Shown: positions 27,346 through 36,898, numbered from the stretch's first letter. The stretch is DNA of 64,000 nucleotides from Hymenobacter fodinae (GCF_004745825.1 NZ_SRLA01000002.1:496001-560000); one strand, 5' to 3'. Notes: generated by a model from the sequence alone, not told the origin. Made by a program: numbers and translations.

Positions 27346-27397
27346 GTCATCCTGACTATTCCGCGCGCTAAGCGGAGCAGTCAGGATGACTTTTTTT
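27346..27397 (+). terminator. Terminator built from a GTCATCCTGA-type inverted repeat
   Basis: GTCATCCTGACT (27346-27357) pairs with AGTCAGGATGAC (27379-27390), followed by seven T. A small inner stem TCCGC/GCGGA is nested inside. It ends adk transcription and resembles the larger REP-like inverted repeats at 42141 and 55875. Confidence 0.75.
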
Positions 27398-27413
27398 AAG
27401 TACGCGCTGTAGC

Positions 27414-28406
27414 ATGGCTTCCAATAATTTCATCGATTACGTTAAGATCAACTGCCGCTCCGGTCGGGGCGGAGCTGGTTCCCACCATTTCTTCCGCGCC
27501 AAAGGCCTGCCGAATGGCGGACCCGATGGGGGCGACGGCGGCCGCGGTGGGCATATTATTCTGGAAGGCAACTCCCAGCTCTGGACGCTGCTACACCTGC
27601 AATACCAGAAACACCTGATTGCTAAGCCCGGCGAGAACGGCGGCGAGAACCTACGCACCGGCGCCCAAGGCGAGGATATTATTATTCAGGTGCCCCTGGG
27701 TACGGTGGCCCGCGACGCCGAAACCGGCGAGAAAAAGCTGGAGATAACCGAGGAAGGCCAGCGCCTCATCTTGACCCCTGGCGGGCGTGGTGGCCTAGGC
27801 AACGACCATTTTAAGTCGGCAACCAACCAGGCCCCCAGCTACGCCCAGCCCGGCGAGCCAGGCATTGATGAGTGGGTGATTCTGGAGCTGAAGCTGCTGG
27901 CCGATGTAGGCCTGGTAGGCTTCCCGAATGCCGGCAAGAGCACGCTGCTTTCGGTGGTTTCGGCCGCTAAGCCCAAAATTGCTGACTACGCTTTCACCAC
28001 GCTCACGCCTAACCTGGGTGTAGTGGCCTACCGCGACTACAAGTCGTTTGTAATGGCCGACATTCCGGGCATTATTGAGGGTGCCGCTGAGGGTAAGGGC
28101 CTGGGTACACGCTTCCTGCGCCACATTGAGCGCAACTCTATTCTGCTGTTCATGATCAGCTGCGACTCCCCAGATATTGCGGCCGAGTATGGCGTGCTGC
28201 TCAATGAGTTGGAGCAGTTCAACCCAGAACTGCTGGACAAGAAGCGGCTGTTGGCTATTTCGAAGTCTGACATGCTGGATGAGGAGCTAGAAGAAGAAAT
28301 CCGCGGAACGTTGCCCACTGATTTGCCTTCGGTATTCATTTCCAGCCTCACTAATAAGAACATTCAGAAGCTGAAGGACATGATTTGGGAGGCCTTACAC
28401 GCTTAA
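27414..28406 (+). CDS. obg: Obg/CgtA GTPase
   Basis: Ribosome-associated GTPase of 330 residues acting in 50S assembly and stress control. The glycine-rich Obg fold is clear ([30 protein letters not shown]), followed by the GTPase domain with G1 [11 protein letters not shown]2 [10 protein letters not shown]3 DIPGIIEGA, and G4-like AISKSDM. It lacks the variable C-terminal OCT domain found in some orthologues. The ATG at 27414 fits the family start. It is monocistronic between a terminator and a convergent gene. Confidence 0.94.
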   Translation: MASNNFIDYVKINCRSGRGGAGSHHFFRAKGLPNGGPDGGDGGRGGHIILEGNSQLWTLLHLQYQKHLIAKPGENGGENLRTGAQGEDIIIQVPLGTVARDAETGEKKLEITEEGQRLILTPGGRGGLGNDHFKSATNQAPSYAQPGEPGIDEWVILELKLLADVGLVGFPNAGKSTLLSVVSAAKPKIADYAFTTLTPNLGVVAYRDYKSFVMADIPGIIEGAAEGKGLGTRFLRHIERNSILLFMISCDSPDIAAEYGVLLNELEQFNPELLDKKRLLAISKSDMLDEELEEEIRGTLPTDLPSVFISSLTNKNIQKLKDMIWEALHA

Positions 28407-28413
28407 AGTGCCG

Positions 28414-28728
28414 CTAGCCTATTGGTTGATCCTGGTATAAAGGATTATCGCTGTGACGGTCGTATTGGGTTAGGTAAACCTGACCGAAGTTCTTCGTCCA
28501 GCCCATCACTCTGGCTTCAATTCGTGCTTCAATTGGAAAACCATTGGGGTATTGTTGGTAATCCAGGTTCGGCACATGGATTATTTCTAACAAGGCTGAC
28601 ACATCACTTGGGAAACCATCCAGTTGCACAAAGACTCCGAAATAGAGAGTAGTAAGGATTTTACCTTTAACCGGGGTACCGGGCGGATATGCTTGAGCGA
28701 GTTGTTCACGAGCAAGTTGAGAAGTCAT
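28414..28728 (-). CDS. Small S1-domain RNA-binding-like protein
   Basis: Protein of 104 residues. Residues 15-55 (GTPVKGKILTTLYFGVFVQL and DVSALLEIIHV) follow the S1/OB-fold pattern of ribosomal protein S1 and PNPase, where FGVFV and the downstream LL/I-rich strand are typical. There is one S1 domain, no signal peptide and no catalytic part. It may bind RNA or ribosomes; function is unknown. It converges on obg with 7 bases between stops, and stands alone on its strand. The domain call is moderate. Confidence 0.62.
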   Translation of the reverse strand: MTSQLAREQLAQAYPPGTPVKGKILTTLYFGVFVQLDGFPSDVSALLEIIHVPNLDYQQYPNGFPIEARIEARVMGWTKNFGQVYLTQYDRHSDNPLYQDQPIG

Positions 28729-28907
28729 TCGTCATCCGTAGATGTTCAGCAATGTACGGCTTATACAGGCTGGCTGAACTAACTGCTCTTCTCTCGAGTT
28801 CCTGTGCCACAATGACAGCCAAAGCGGCTTTGGCAAACTCCTTGCGCCCCGTTTAGTGCTCAACGGCAACTCCCGTGAAAAACCCTTTCCGACGAATATT
28901 TACGAAA

Positions 28908-29477
28908 ATGGCTGAAGATACCAACCTGCCCCAGGACGACAATCTGTCTGTTGACACCGACAACGCGGCTGGCGAACTGCAAGAAGAAGTAAACGCCCTC
29001 GATACCGAAAGCACTGAGGCAGCGCCGGAGCAGGGCTCTGGCAATGATGCTGAGCTGAACGCCTTGAAGGACAAATACCTGCGCTTGGCCGCCGAGTTTG
29101 AAAACTACAAGCGCCGCACCACTAAGGAGCGCGCCGACTTGTTCAAGACCGCGAACCAAGAGCTGATGGTGGCCTTGCTGCCCGTGCTTGATGACTTTGA
29201 CCGGGCTCGTCACCATACTAAAGACACCGACGATGCCAACGCCGTGCGCGAAAGCATTGATATTATTTCCAATAAGCTCCAGAAAACCTTGAGCCAGAAG
29301 GGCCTGGCCCCCATGGACGCCAAAGGTGGCGCCTTCGACCCCGAGCTGCACGAAGCCATTACCCAGATTCCGGCTCCGTCGGAAGACCTGAAGGGCAAGA
29401 TTGTAGACGAGATTGAAAAGGGTTACTACCTCGGCGATAAGGTAATCCGCCACGCCAAAGTGGTACTGGGCCAGTAA
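28908..29477 (+). CDS. grpE: GrpE nucleotide exchange factor
   Basis: Co-chaperone of 189 residues that releases ADP from DnaK. An acidic disordered N-terminus is followed by a long coiled coil (LNALKDKYLRLAAEFENYKRRT) and the C-terminal beta domain (DPELHEAIT, KIVDEIEKGYYLGDKVIRHAKV), all typical. ATG 28908 is chosen; a GTG at 28875 would add 11 basic residues and cannot be excluded. It is followed by dnaJ 27 bases later, the usual pair, so the two are surely one operon; dnaK is not in the window. Confidence 0.93.
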   Translation: MAEDTNLPQDDNLSVDTDNAAGELQEEVNALDTESTEAAPEQGSGNDAELNALKDKYLRLAAEFENYKRRTTKERADLFKTANQELMVALLPVLDDFDRARHHTKDTDDANAVRESIDIISNKLQKTLSQKGLAPMDAKGGAFDPELHEAITQIPAPSEDLKGKIVDEIEKGYYLGDKVIRHAKVVLGQ

Positions 29478-29504
29478 CCGTAAACGACGCGCATTTCTAT
29501 TGCC

Positions 29505-30644
29505 ATGGCAACGAAGCGAGATTATTATGAGGTGCTAGGCGTAGCCAAAAACGCGTCGGGCGATGAAATTAAGAAGGCCTACCGCAAGGTGGCCATCAAG
29601 TTTCACCCCGATAAAAACCCCGACGACCCTACGGCCGAAGACAAGTTTAAGGAAGCTGCGGAGGCCTACGAGGTATTGTCGGACCAGAACAAGCGCGCCC
29701 GCTACGACCAGTACGGCCACCAAGGCATGGGTGGCAACGGCGGTGGCCCGAACATGGAAGATATTTTCTCCCAGTTCGGCGACATCTTCGGGGGCGGCGG
29801 CTTCGAAGGCTTCTTTGGCGGCGGAGGCCGCGGCCAGGGTGGCCGGCGCGTGCGCAAAGGTTCCAACCTGCGCATCAAGCTGAAGCTTGATCTGGAGGAA
29901 GTAGCCAATGGCGTTGAGAAGAAAATTAAGGTGAAGCGCTATGTGGCGTGTAACACCTGCTCGGGCACTGGCGCTAAGAACGGCACCGACCTGCGCGACT
30001 GTGGCACTTGCCACGGCCAGGGCCAAGTGAAGCGCGTGGTGAACACCATGCTAGGCCAGATGGTGAGCACCGCCACTTGCCCTACCTGTAACGGCGAAGG
30101 CAAAGTGGTAACCAGCAAGTGTGATGTCTGCCATGGCGAAGGCCGTCAGCTCCACGAGGAGGTTATTCCGATCAACATCCCGGCTGGTGTAGCAGAAGGC
30201 ATGCAGCTTTCCATGAACGGCAAAGGCAACTACCCCGAGCGGGGGGGTGTGGCCGGCGACCTGCTCATTCAGATTGAAGAGGAGCCGCACGAGCTGCTCA
30301 AGCGCGACGGTAACAACATCATGTTCGAGCAGTACATCTCGTTCGTGGATGCGGCCCTGGGCGCGAGCATTGAGGTACCGACCATTGAGGGCAAGGTGAA
30401 GATCAAGGTAGACCCCGGTACCCAGCCTGGCAAAATCCTGCGCCTACGTGGCAAAGGCATCAAGGACATCAACGGCTACGGCCGCGGCGACCAGCTCATT
30501 CACCTCAGCGTGTGGACACCCAAGAACGTGACCGGCGAGGAGCGGGAGCTGCTGGAGAAGCTGCGTAATGCCCAGAACTTCACGCCTAACCCCGGCAAAA
30601 ACGAGAAGGGCTTCTTCGAGAAAGTGAAGGAGTACTTCCAGTAA
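29505..30644 (+). CDS. dnaJ: DnaJ chaperone
   Basis: Type I Hsp40 of 379 residues. It has the J domain with HPDKNPD at about residue 34, a Gly/Phe-rich linker (about 75-110), and four zinc-binding CxxCxGxG-type repeats, [24 protein letters not shown] and CDVCHGEG, between about residues 149 and 208. Client-binding beta domains follow, then a short Lys/Glu-rich tail. It presents unfolded protein to DnaK and stimulates its ATPase. It is the second gene of the grpE operon and ends at a strong terminator. Confidence 0.95.
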   Translation: MATKRDYYEVLGVAKNASGDEIKKAYRKVAIKFHPDKNPDDPTAEDKFKEAAEAYEVLSDQNKRARYDQYGHQGMGGNGGGPNMEDIFSQFGDIFGGGGFEGFFGGGGRGQGGRRVRKGSNLRIKLKLDLEEVANGVEKKIKVKRYVACNTCSGTGAKNGTDLRDCGTCHGQGQVKRVVNTMLGQMVSTATCPTCNGEGKVVTSKCDVCHGEGRQLHEEVIPINIPAGVAEGMQLSMNGKGNYPERGGVAGDLLIQIEEEPHELLKRDGNNIMFEQYISFVDAALGASIEVPTIEGKVKIKVDPGTQPGKILRLRGKGIKDINGYGRGDQLIHLSVWTPKNVTGEERELLEKLRNAQNFTPNPGKNEKGFFEKVKEYFQ

Positions 30645-30665
30645 AAGCCGATTTCGCTCAGATGT

Positions 30666-30706
30666 AAACAGCCCGCTTTCCTTAGAGGAAAGCGGGCTGT
30701 TTTTTT
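30666..30706. terminator. Strong bidirectional terminator
   Basis: A perfect 16-base stem, AAACAGCCCGCTTTCC (30666-30681) with GGAAAGCGGGCTGTTT (30687-30702), with a five-base loop and a run of T. It serves both dnaJ and the convergent protease gene. Confidence 0.92.
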
Positions 30707-30734
30707 GTAGGCCACCTTTTGCTGAAGTGATGCG

Positions 30735-32993
30735 CTAGCTTTTATCAATTAACTCAAGGGCTTTTTCTACCAACTCGTCGCGGCTTTCCCGGATACCTTT
30801 TAGGGTGGGGTGAGCTTCTACGTCGGGGATGATACCAATGCGTTGGGTTTCGCGGCCATCGGGGTAGTACACGCCCAGGCCCGAAATCATGGTGGAGAGG
30901 TTGCCGGGCAGAGTAATGTAAGACACGTTGCCATCGGCGCCGGCAGTGGTGCTACCGAGCACAGTGGCCCGGGGGGCTGTGCGCAGCGCCATAGTAGTGT
31001 ACTCGGCCTGGCTCTGGGTTTGCTCATTCACCAAGATGATAACCTTACCTTGATAAGTCGGCTTATTGCCGGGCTTCACATACACGGGCTTGCCATATAT
31101 AAACTGGCCGGGTTGTGGGAGAGAAGGACCCGTAAATTTTACGAATGGCGTGGGCTTTTCGAGGAGATAGGCGGAGAGTGTAAACACCACGAACTCGGAA
31201 GGGTAGTTGCGAATATCAATGACCAGCCCCTTCGTGTTCTGAAACGCCGACATGATAGCAGGCAACTGCTTATTCTGGATCTGGCCTAGCGTGATATAGC
31301 CTACATCAGGCCGCAAGAAGCGGTAAGAGCTATCAGCGGCGGTACCCCTGGGGGTATTCATAGCCGTAATACTTACCCGTTCAGCTTCTACGATGCGGGC
31401 CTCACCGTTGCGCACAATGCCTAAGCGGGCAGTACGTGTAGAACCGCGCAGCAACATGGCCGCCACATTGCGCAGGCGTGTGGGCTCGTTGGAAGCGGGG
31501 AACAGTAGCTGGCGCTGTTGTATCCAATCAGCCACCGTAACGCCATCCACAGATGTAATAATGTCGCCGGGCTGTAGGGGTGAAGGAGCCGCTAGGCCAG
31601 TCTGGCGGAGCTTGGCAACTACCGGCTGTTTACCCAAAAACTGCAGCTCTGCGGGCACCGTGTAAATGCCCCAGTAATCGGTCATGATTTTATCCTTGCC
31701 CCACAAGTTGGCGTGAGTGTCGTGCACGCGCTCAATGAGGCGTAGGGCAGCTAGCCTGTACTGTAAGGCATCGGGCGCGTCGGCAAACTGCGGGATAAAC
31801 TCTTTAAGAACTGTCTGCCAGTCTTCGCCGATGGCATATTTATAGGGGAAGAAGTACTCTATCATGTTCCAGTACCGGAACAGGGCCAGCAGACGGTAAC
31901 CCGCATCGGGGTACGACATATCGGCGTAGGCCTCTTCGTGCAGAAACGTAGCGTTACCGGCCTTGCCCTGACCCACGTAGTAGTGTTCCAATTTGGCCGG
32001 GTGGTCACGCAAGTACATCAGTTGCCGTTGCAGGTCTTGGCTCAACAGCTTGCTGTTAGATAGCCACCCCAGCGCGGGCTCCAGCTGCACCTGATCCTTG
32101 GGAACACGCTTAACGGCGGGCGTTGTAACGGGGGCTAGGCCAGCGAGCCAGGTGCCGAGCACCCGGCTGCGTTCCGGCTCATTCTTACTGGCTAGCACCG
32201 CCGGCATCACGCGGAAAAGCTCTTTGTCCCAGTTGTAGTTGCCGCTGGCTACGGCCGGGTGGTAGTACTTCACGAAGCCCCAAACCTGGCCTAGCACCGT
32301 GAGGTTCTCTACCTGTTGGGGCGTGAGCTTGCCGAGAGCAATGCGGGAGCCATGCTGGAAGGAGGTATCGGTTTGAGCCTTGAAAAGGGCATTAGGCTTC
32401 ACGGAAGCTAACGGGGTATCGTCAATAGTCACCGCCAGGTTATCCAACCAAACGGTGCCGGCGCCCGCCAGAATGCCGCCAATGTAAATGTGCTCTACCT
32501 GCGCCGACAAGGGCAGCGTGATGCTGTACTGCTGCCAGTTGTGGGTGCCGCTAAGGTTGGTGTCCTGCATATTATCAAACTGCAGGGAGCCCTCGGCCCC
32601 GTCCAAGCGCATCCAGAGGCCCGCAAAGCCCTGCTGCACGTCCTGGGTTTTTAAGTAGCCTTTGAGCGTGATGGTGCGGCCTTTGTAGGTGCCCGGCAAC
32701 TTGTAACACACCGCCCCAAAAGTGTTGGCTAGCCGCCCGGCACCCGACGCGATACGCAGGGAATGATGCCCCTCTTGGTACACGGTGCCATCGGCCTGCG
32801 CTTGGTAGCCGGCATCTAATGGTGCAGCGCCCTGCCGGATGCCGGGAGCCCAACCAAGAGGGAGCTGGCCTTCACCCGCCAGCTGTTCCATGGTAAGGTT
32901 AACCTGTTTGCCAGCGGAAGGCTGGGCCGGTAGCTCTAGGCTGGCACACAGTAGTGCGGTACAACACAGCCACGTGCGAGATAAAAGTGACAT
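30735..32993 (-). CDS. Secreted S41-family peptidase (C-terminal processing protease-like)
   Basis: Protein of 752 residues. The ATG at 32993 starts a signal peptide (SLLSRTWLCCTALLCASLELPAQ); a start 15 codons earlier would put a long polar stretch before it. A beta-sandwich-like N-terminal region (GRTITLKGYLKT, WLDNLAVTID) leads to a PDZ-like segment (LQPGDIITSVDGVTVADW, about residue 475) and the tail-specific protease core with VIDIRNYPS and the catalytic region VNEQTQSQAEY near residue 660. YYPDGRETQRIGIIPDVE closes the fold. It likely acts in the periplasm or outside the cell. A TTG-N18-TATACTTG promoter-like pair lies upstream at 33064-33036. Confidence 0.83.
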   Translation of the reverse strand: MSLLSRTWLCCTALLCASLELPAQPSAGKQVNLTMEQLAGEGQLPLGWAPGIRQGAAPLDAGYQAQADGTVYQEGHHSLRIASGAGRLANTFGAVCYKLPGTYKGRTITLKGYLKTQDVQQGFAGLWMRLDGAEGSLQFDNMQDTNLSGTHNWQQYSITLPLSAQVEHIYIGGILAGAGTVWLDNLAVTIDDTPLASVKPNALFKAQTDTSFQHGSRIALGKLTPQQVENLTVLGQVWGFVKYYHPAVASGNYNWDKELFRVMPAVLASKNEPERSRVLGTWLAGLAPVTTPAVKRVPKDQVQLEPALGWLSNSKLLSQDLQRQLMYLRDHPAKLEHYYVGQGKAGNATFLHEEAYADMSYPDAGYRLLALFRYWNMIEYFFPYKYAIGEDWQTVLKEFIPQFADAPDALQYRLAALRLIERVHDTHANLWGKDKIMTDYWGIYTVPAELQFLGKQPVVAKLRQTGLAAPSPLQPGDIITSVDGVTVADWIQQRQLLFPASNEPTRLRNVAAMLLRGSTRTARLGIVRNGEARIVEAERVSITAMNTPRGTAADSSYRFLRPDVGYITLGQIQNKQLPAIMSAFQNTKGLVIDIRNYPSEFVVFTLSAYLLEKPTPFVKFTGPSLPQPGQFIYGKPVYVKPGNKPTYQGKVIILVNEQTQSQAEYTTMALRTAPRATVLGSTTAGADGNVSYITLPGNLSTMISGLGVYYPDGRETQRIGIIPDVEAHPTLKGIRESRDELVEKALELIDKS

Positions 32994-33035
32994 AGGCAGG
33001 AAATGATAAGAACGACGAGAATGAATAGGTAAACA

Positions 33036-33064
33036 CAAGTATAAGAGACAATACTGCCTTGCAA
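33036..33064 (-). promoter_or_regulatory. Possible promoter of the S41 peptidase gene
   Basis: On the minus strand TTG (33064-33062), an 18-base spacer and TATACTTG (33043-33036) resemble the Bacteroidota promoter with one mismatch, about 43 bases before the ATG. Confidence 0.4.
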
Positions 33065-33187
33065 GGTGGCATGCCCCGCGAAACCGCAGGAAGAGAGGCT
33101 GAGCAAAAATAATTTTTGGTGCGGCTGTAATGACTGGCCTGAACCGCCGACATATGGGGTGTACTTTGCTTTCTCTGTCTCTTCACT

Positions 33188-33691
33188 GTGCTAACGCCAC
33201 CATCTGCCGAGCCTTTTGTGTCCCAGGTAAATGCGCACCAAGCGCTGCTGCACCGCATTTGCCGGATGTACTGCACTGATGCCGATGACCGGCAGGACTT
33301 GTACCAGGAGATTGTGCTGCAGCTCTGGCGCACCTGGCCTAGCTACCAAGGACGGGCCAAGTTCAGCACCTGGCTGTACCGGGTGGCCCTAAACGTAGCC
33401 ATTTCTAGCCTGCGCCAGCGCACCCGCACCCCGAGGGCCGAGCATTTCGGCGACGTGGTGCTGGACGTAGCTCCGCCCCCCGACACCGGCCCCGATGCTG
33501 AAGACCTAGGCCAGTTGTACCACGCCATTGAGCGACTCTCAGACGTGGAAAAGGCCTTTGTGCTGCTGTACCTGGAAGAGCATACCTATGAGGAAATGGC
33601 CGACATCCTCGGTATCACTCAAAACAATGTGCGCGTGAAAATGCACCGCGTGCAAGACAAGCTTCGCCACCTGCTGACCCAACCCGCCTAA
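33188..33691 (+). CDS. ECF-type RNA polymerase sigma factor
   Basis: Sigma-70 family factor of 167 residues from a GTG start. Region 2 is seen in DRQDLYQEIVLQLWRTWPSYQ and FSTWLYRVALNVAISSLR, region 4 in LSDVEKAFVLLYLEEHTYEEMADIL with its helix-turn-helix GITQNNVRVKMHRVQDKL. It lacks regions 1 and 3, as ECF factors do. The next gene overlaps its stop by one base and encodes a membrane protein, a usual position for an anti-sigma factor. The signal sensed and the target promoters are unknown. Confidence 0.88.
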   Translation: MLTPPSAEPFVSQVNAHQALLHRICRMYCTDADDRQDLYQEIVLQLWRTWPSYQGRAKFSTWLYRVALNVAISSLRQRTRTPRAEHFGDVVLDVAPPPDTGPDAEDLGQLYHAIERLSDVEKAFVLLYLEEHTYEEMADILGITQNNVRVKMHRVQDKLRHLLTQPA

Positions 33692-34320
33692 TGGAACTCG
33701 ATGATTTTCGCCGCCGCTGGCAGGAGCAGCCAGTTGAGCCCACGCAAACTTCACTAACCGAACGAAAACTACGCACTATGCTTACCAACCAAACCGACGG
33801 CCCCCTGGCTAAGATGAAACGCAATGCTACCCGCGACCTGCGGTTTCTGCTATTTGTGCTGATCATTAACGTCGGGAACGTGTTCAGCCTGACTAGGCGT
33901 CATGGCTTGGTAGAAGTACGCCCCGCATTGCTGGCGCTGGTACTAGTAATGGTGGCCTTTGTGGCTTGGAATATGATTACCCAATTGCGGGTGGTGCGGC
34001 AACTGCAGCAAGATACCGGCGCGGTGTATCAGCACCTCCGGACGCAAATTCAGCGGATTCGACAGTTAATGCATTGGCGTCGTTGGGCGGGAGGGGTGTT
34101 TCTGGTGGGGCTCATTACCATCATCTTCTATAGTCAGCGCAGTCAGCTGTGGTCAACGGTGCTGGCAAGTGTTAACTGGCGCACGGTGGCACTGATAGTT
34201 CTGGTAGCAGCGGCCTTGTGGGTGCTGTTCTGGGTAGGGGAGTATAAGCAGCAGCGCCGCTACGGACAGTACCTCGACCAGTTGGAAACGGCCCTTCGGG
34301 AACTGCAAAGCCCTCAATAG
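33691..34320 (+). CDS. Membrane protein, probable partner (anti-sigma) of the ECF factor
   Basis: Protein of 209 residues with four predicted helices in two hairpins (near residues 52-69, 78-97, 128-145 and 162-180) between a basic N-terminal cytosolic part (RRRWQEQPVEP, TERKLRTMLTN) and a charged C-terminal tail. It has no zinc-binding anti-sigma motif that I recognise. Translational coupling (TAATG overlap) with the sigma gene makes a regulatory partner role likely by position; the sequence alone does not prove it. Confidence 0.7.
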   Translation: MELDDFRRRWQEQPVEPTQTSLTERKLRTMLTNQTDGPLAKMKRNATRDLRFLLFVLIINVGNVFSLTRRHGLVEVRPALLALVLVMVAFVAWNMITQLRVVRQLQQDTGAVYQHLRTQIQRIRQLMHWRRWAGGVFLVGLITIIFYSQRSQLWSTVLASVNWRTVALIVLVAAALWVLFWVGEYKQQRRYGQYLDQLETALRELQSPQ

Positions 34321-34403
34321 CTCCCGTTCAGGTCATGTTTCTGACAGTTCAGGCCAGTAATCTGCCGGTTGGTTGGAATTTATAGGCCTGCTTTATTGGG
34401 TTC

Positions 34404-34417
34404 CTGTAATATTACAG
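34404..34417. promoter_or_regulatory. Perfect 14-base palindrome, candidate operator
   Basis: CTGTAATATTACAG is a perfect palindrome 25 bases before the GTG start of the ABC ATPase gene, in a position where a repressor dimer could block transcription. The cognate regulator is not evident in the window. Confidence 0.4.
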
Positions 34418-34441
34418 AAACAACTAATTCGCCTTTCTGCT

Positions 34442-35398
34442 GTGAAACCACCTATCCTCGAAGTGCGCGACGTGCGCAAGCAGTACGCCGCCCATACCGC
34501 CCTCGACGGCGTGAGCTTGTCCGTGCCGGAGGGCTCTATTTTCGGGCTGCTAGGCCCCAACGGTGCCGGTAAAACTTCCCTGATCCGCATCATCACCCAG
34601 ATAACCGGTGCCGACACAGGTGAGGTATTGTTTCGGGGCGAGCGACTGAACCCCTCGCACATTGGGCGCATCGGGTACCTGCCCGAGGAGCGCGGACTCT
34701 ACAAAAAAATGAAGGTAGGGGAGCAGCTCATGTACCTGGCCCAGCTCAAGGGCCTGAGCAAGGACGAAGCCCGCCAGAAAATCAAGGGCTGGCTGGAGCG
34801 TTTCGATATCAAGTCGTGGTCGGAGAAGAACATCGAAGACCTGAGCAAGGGCATGCAGCAGAAGGTGCAGTTTATTGCTACCGTGGTGCACGAGCCCGAG
34901 TTGGTGATTCTTGACGAGCCTTTCTCGGGCTTTGACCCCATCAACGCCAACCTGCTCAAAGACGAGATTTTGGCTATGCGCGACCGGGGTACCAGCATCA
35001 TCTTCTCCACGCACCGCATGGAGTCGGTGGAGGAAATGTGCGACCATATTGCTCTCATCAACCGCAGCCGCAAGGTGCTCGATGGGCCCGTGCGCGAGGT
35101 TCGCAACGCCTACCGCGCCCAGACCTACGAGGTAGAAGGCACGGGCCACCTGATGATCACACATCCTGATTTTGAGGAGCTAGAGCAGTCGAAGCGTGAA
35201 AATGAGCATTTCCGCGTGCTGGTGAAGCTGCATGCTGGCACTACCCCCAACGACCTGCTACGTTACCTCATTGGGCCGGGCAACGTGGAGGTGCACGCCT
35301 TCCGGGAACTAGTGCCCAGCATCAACGACATCTTCATCCGGCGTGTGCGCGAAACTCAGCCCGACTACGTGCCCGAAACCGATACTGCCCTGGCCTAG
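34442..35398 (+). CDS. ABC transporter ATP-binding protein (NatA-like)
   Basis: Cytosolic ATPase subunit of 318 residues. Walker A is LLGPNGAGKTSL, the Q-loop is in GRIGYLPEERGLYKKM, the signature region is DLSKGMQQKVQFIATV, Walker B is ELVILDEPFSGFDP, and the switch His is FSTHRMESVEEM. The variant KGMQQK signature and the PEERGLY loop match NatA-type Na+ exporters and related ABC-2 systems. The GTG at 34442 leads straight into the conserved ILEVRDVRKQY strand; an in-frame TTG at 34373 adds 23 hydrophobic residues unlike the family. The permease gene follows 41 bases later. Confidence 0.87.
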   Translation: MKPPILEVRDVRKQYAAHTALDGVSLSVPEGSIFGLLGPNGAGKTSLIRIITQITGADTGEVLFRGERLNPSHIGRIGYLPEERGLYKKMKVGEQLMYLAQLKGLSKDEARQKIKGWLERFDIKSWSEKNIEDLSKGMQQKVQFIATVVHEPELVILDEPFSGFDPINANLLKDEILAMRDRGTSIIFSTHRMESVEEMCDHIALINRSRKVLDGPVREVRNAYRAQTYEVEGTGHLMITHPDFEELEQSKRENEHFRVLVKLHAGTTPNDLLRYLIGPGNVEVHAFRELVPSINDIFIRRVRETQPDYVPETDTALA

Positions 35399-35439
35399 CG
35401 CGAGCCTCTTTCCCTTCTGCATCTGAAACTACCTTTACT

Positions 35440-36771
35440 ATGTCGAAAATTTGGTTGATTGCGCAGCGCGAGTACCTAACCCGGGTGCGCAAAAAGAGCT
35501 TTCTGATAATGTCGTTGCTGGGGCCGCTGCTCACGGCCGGCATATTTGCCGTGCCTGTGCTCATTGCTACCCTGTCGGATAAGGACAAGGTGGTAGCCGT
35601 GGCCGACGCCGGCGGGCTGTTCGCGGACAAGCTACCCGAAGCCCAGAACGATATCACGTTCAAGCGCGTGTCGGCGGACCTGCCTACCGCTAAGGCGGAG
35701 TTCAACAAAGCCAAGTACGATGCCCTGCTGTACGTGCCCAAGCTGGACATCGCTAACCCCGACGGGTTTCAGGTGTTTTCGCGCAAGGGCCTGGGTATGA
35801 CACTGCAACGGGACATTGAGCGCTCCGTCGAAAATGCGGTAGAGGCCCAGCGCCTCAAAAATGCCGGCCTCGACCAAGCCGTGCTGAAGACCATGAAGGC
35901 CGATGTGAGCCTGAAAACCATTAGTTTAAGTGAAGACGGGGAGCGGAGTTCCAGCACTGGCATAAGCACCGGAGTGGCCTACTTGTGCGGCTTCCTGATT
36001 TACATGTTCATCTTCATCTACGGCATCCAGATTATGCGCGGGGTGATGGAGGAGAAGACCAACCGCATTGTGGAAGTGGTTATTTCCTCCGTGAAACCCT
36101 TCCAGCTGATGATGGGCAAAGTGCTGGGCATTGCTGGGGTAGGTTTCACGCAGCTAGCATTATGGGTGGTTCTGTCGTTTGGCATTACTTCGGCCATTGC
36201 AGGCTCCGTCAGCCCCGATAAGATTGTGCAAAACCGCGTGGAGCGGGTAAATGCCGCCGCTGGTGCCACTGCCACGGTGCAAGCCAAAAGCACTAAATCG
36301 GAAGGCAACGAAATCGTGAAGGCATTCAAAGAAGCTGATCTTAACTTCGGGATGATTGCCGGCTGCTTCCTGTTTTATTTCCTGGGGGGCTACCTGTTCT
36401 ACGGCGCCCTGTTCGGAGCCATTGGCTCGGCCGTGGACAGCGAAACGGACACCCAGCAGTTTATGATGCCCGTGACCATGCCCCTGGTACTCACCTTCGT
36501 GGTGGCCCAGGCAACTCTCACCACTAACCCTAACGGGCAGGTAGCCTTCTGGATGTCGATGATTCCGTTTACCTCTCCCATTGCCATGATGATGCGCCTG
36601 CCCTTTGGGGGCGTACCCATGTGGCAGCTAGGCCTGTCGATGCTCCTGCTGATTGCCGGCTTCTTGGGCACCATTTGGCTGGCCGGCCGCATCTACCGCG
36701 TGGGTATTCTGATGTACGGCAAGAAAGTAACCTACGGCGAACTGTCGAAGTGGCTGTTTTATAAAGGCTAG
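35440..36771 (+). CDS. ABC-2 type permease (NatB-like)
   Basis: Membrane subunit of 443 residues paired with the upstream ATPase. It begins MSKIWLIAQREYLTRVRKKSF, the usual start of NatB-like permeases, has a first helix, a large extracytoplasmic loop of about 150 residues, and then five more helices. FIYGIQIMRGVMEEKTNRIVEVVISSVKPFQLMMGK is the conserved coupling region; GALFGAIGSAVDSETDTQQF precedes the last helices. It may export Na+ or small molecules; the substrate is not known. A hairpin follows the gene. Confidence 0.86.
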   Translation: MSKIWLIAQREYLTRVRKKSFLIMSLLGPLLTAGIFAVPVLIATLSDKDKVVAVADAGGLFADKLPEAQNDITFKRVSADLPTAKAEFNKAKYDALLYVPKLDIANPDGFQVFSRKGLGMTLQRDIERSVENAVEAQRLKNAGLDQAVLKTMKADVSLKTISLSEDGERSSSTGISTGVAYLCGFLIYMFIFIYGIQIMRGVMEEKTNRIVEVVISSVKPFQLMMGKVLGIAGVGFTQLALWVVLSFGITSAIAGSVSPDKIVQNRVERVNAAAGATATVQAKSTKSEGNEIVKAFKEADLNFGMIAGCFLFYFLGGYLFYGALFGAIGSAVDSETDTQQFMMPVTMPLVLTFVVAQATLTTNPNGQVAFWMSMIPFTSPIAMMMRLPFGGVPMWQLGLSMLLLIAGFLGTIWLAGRIYRVGILMYGKKVTYGELSKWLFYKG

Positions 36772-36804
36772 CCCAGTTTCTGACTAAACCGGTACTGAAC
36801 GTAG

Positions 36805-36846
36805 AAAGCCCTGGTAGCTGTTGTAACGCAGCCGCCAGGGCTTTGT
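36805..36846 (+). terminator. Terminator-like hairpin after the ABC exporter operon
   Basis: AAAGCCCTGG (36805-36814) pairs with CCAGGGCTTT (36835-36844), with a nested GCTG/CAGC stem in the loop. The T run is short. Confidence 0.6.
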
Positions 36847-36898
36847 GCTACCTTTCGCCCCCGGCTAACTAGGCCATTCTGCTTTGCTTGCTTTCCAA

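Noticed and set aside
28422..28652. Plus-strand small frame opposite the S1-like gene
   Set aside because: Low-complexity Ser-rich start and no domain; the minus-strand S1 pattern is better supported.
28860..29453. Long minus-strand frame opposite grpE
   Set aside because: Shadow of grpE; no start signal or recognisable domain.
29952..30140. Short direct repeats that might be a CRISPR-like or tandem array
   Set aside because: They are the four zinc-binding CxxCxGxG repeats of DnaJ.
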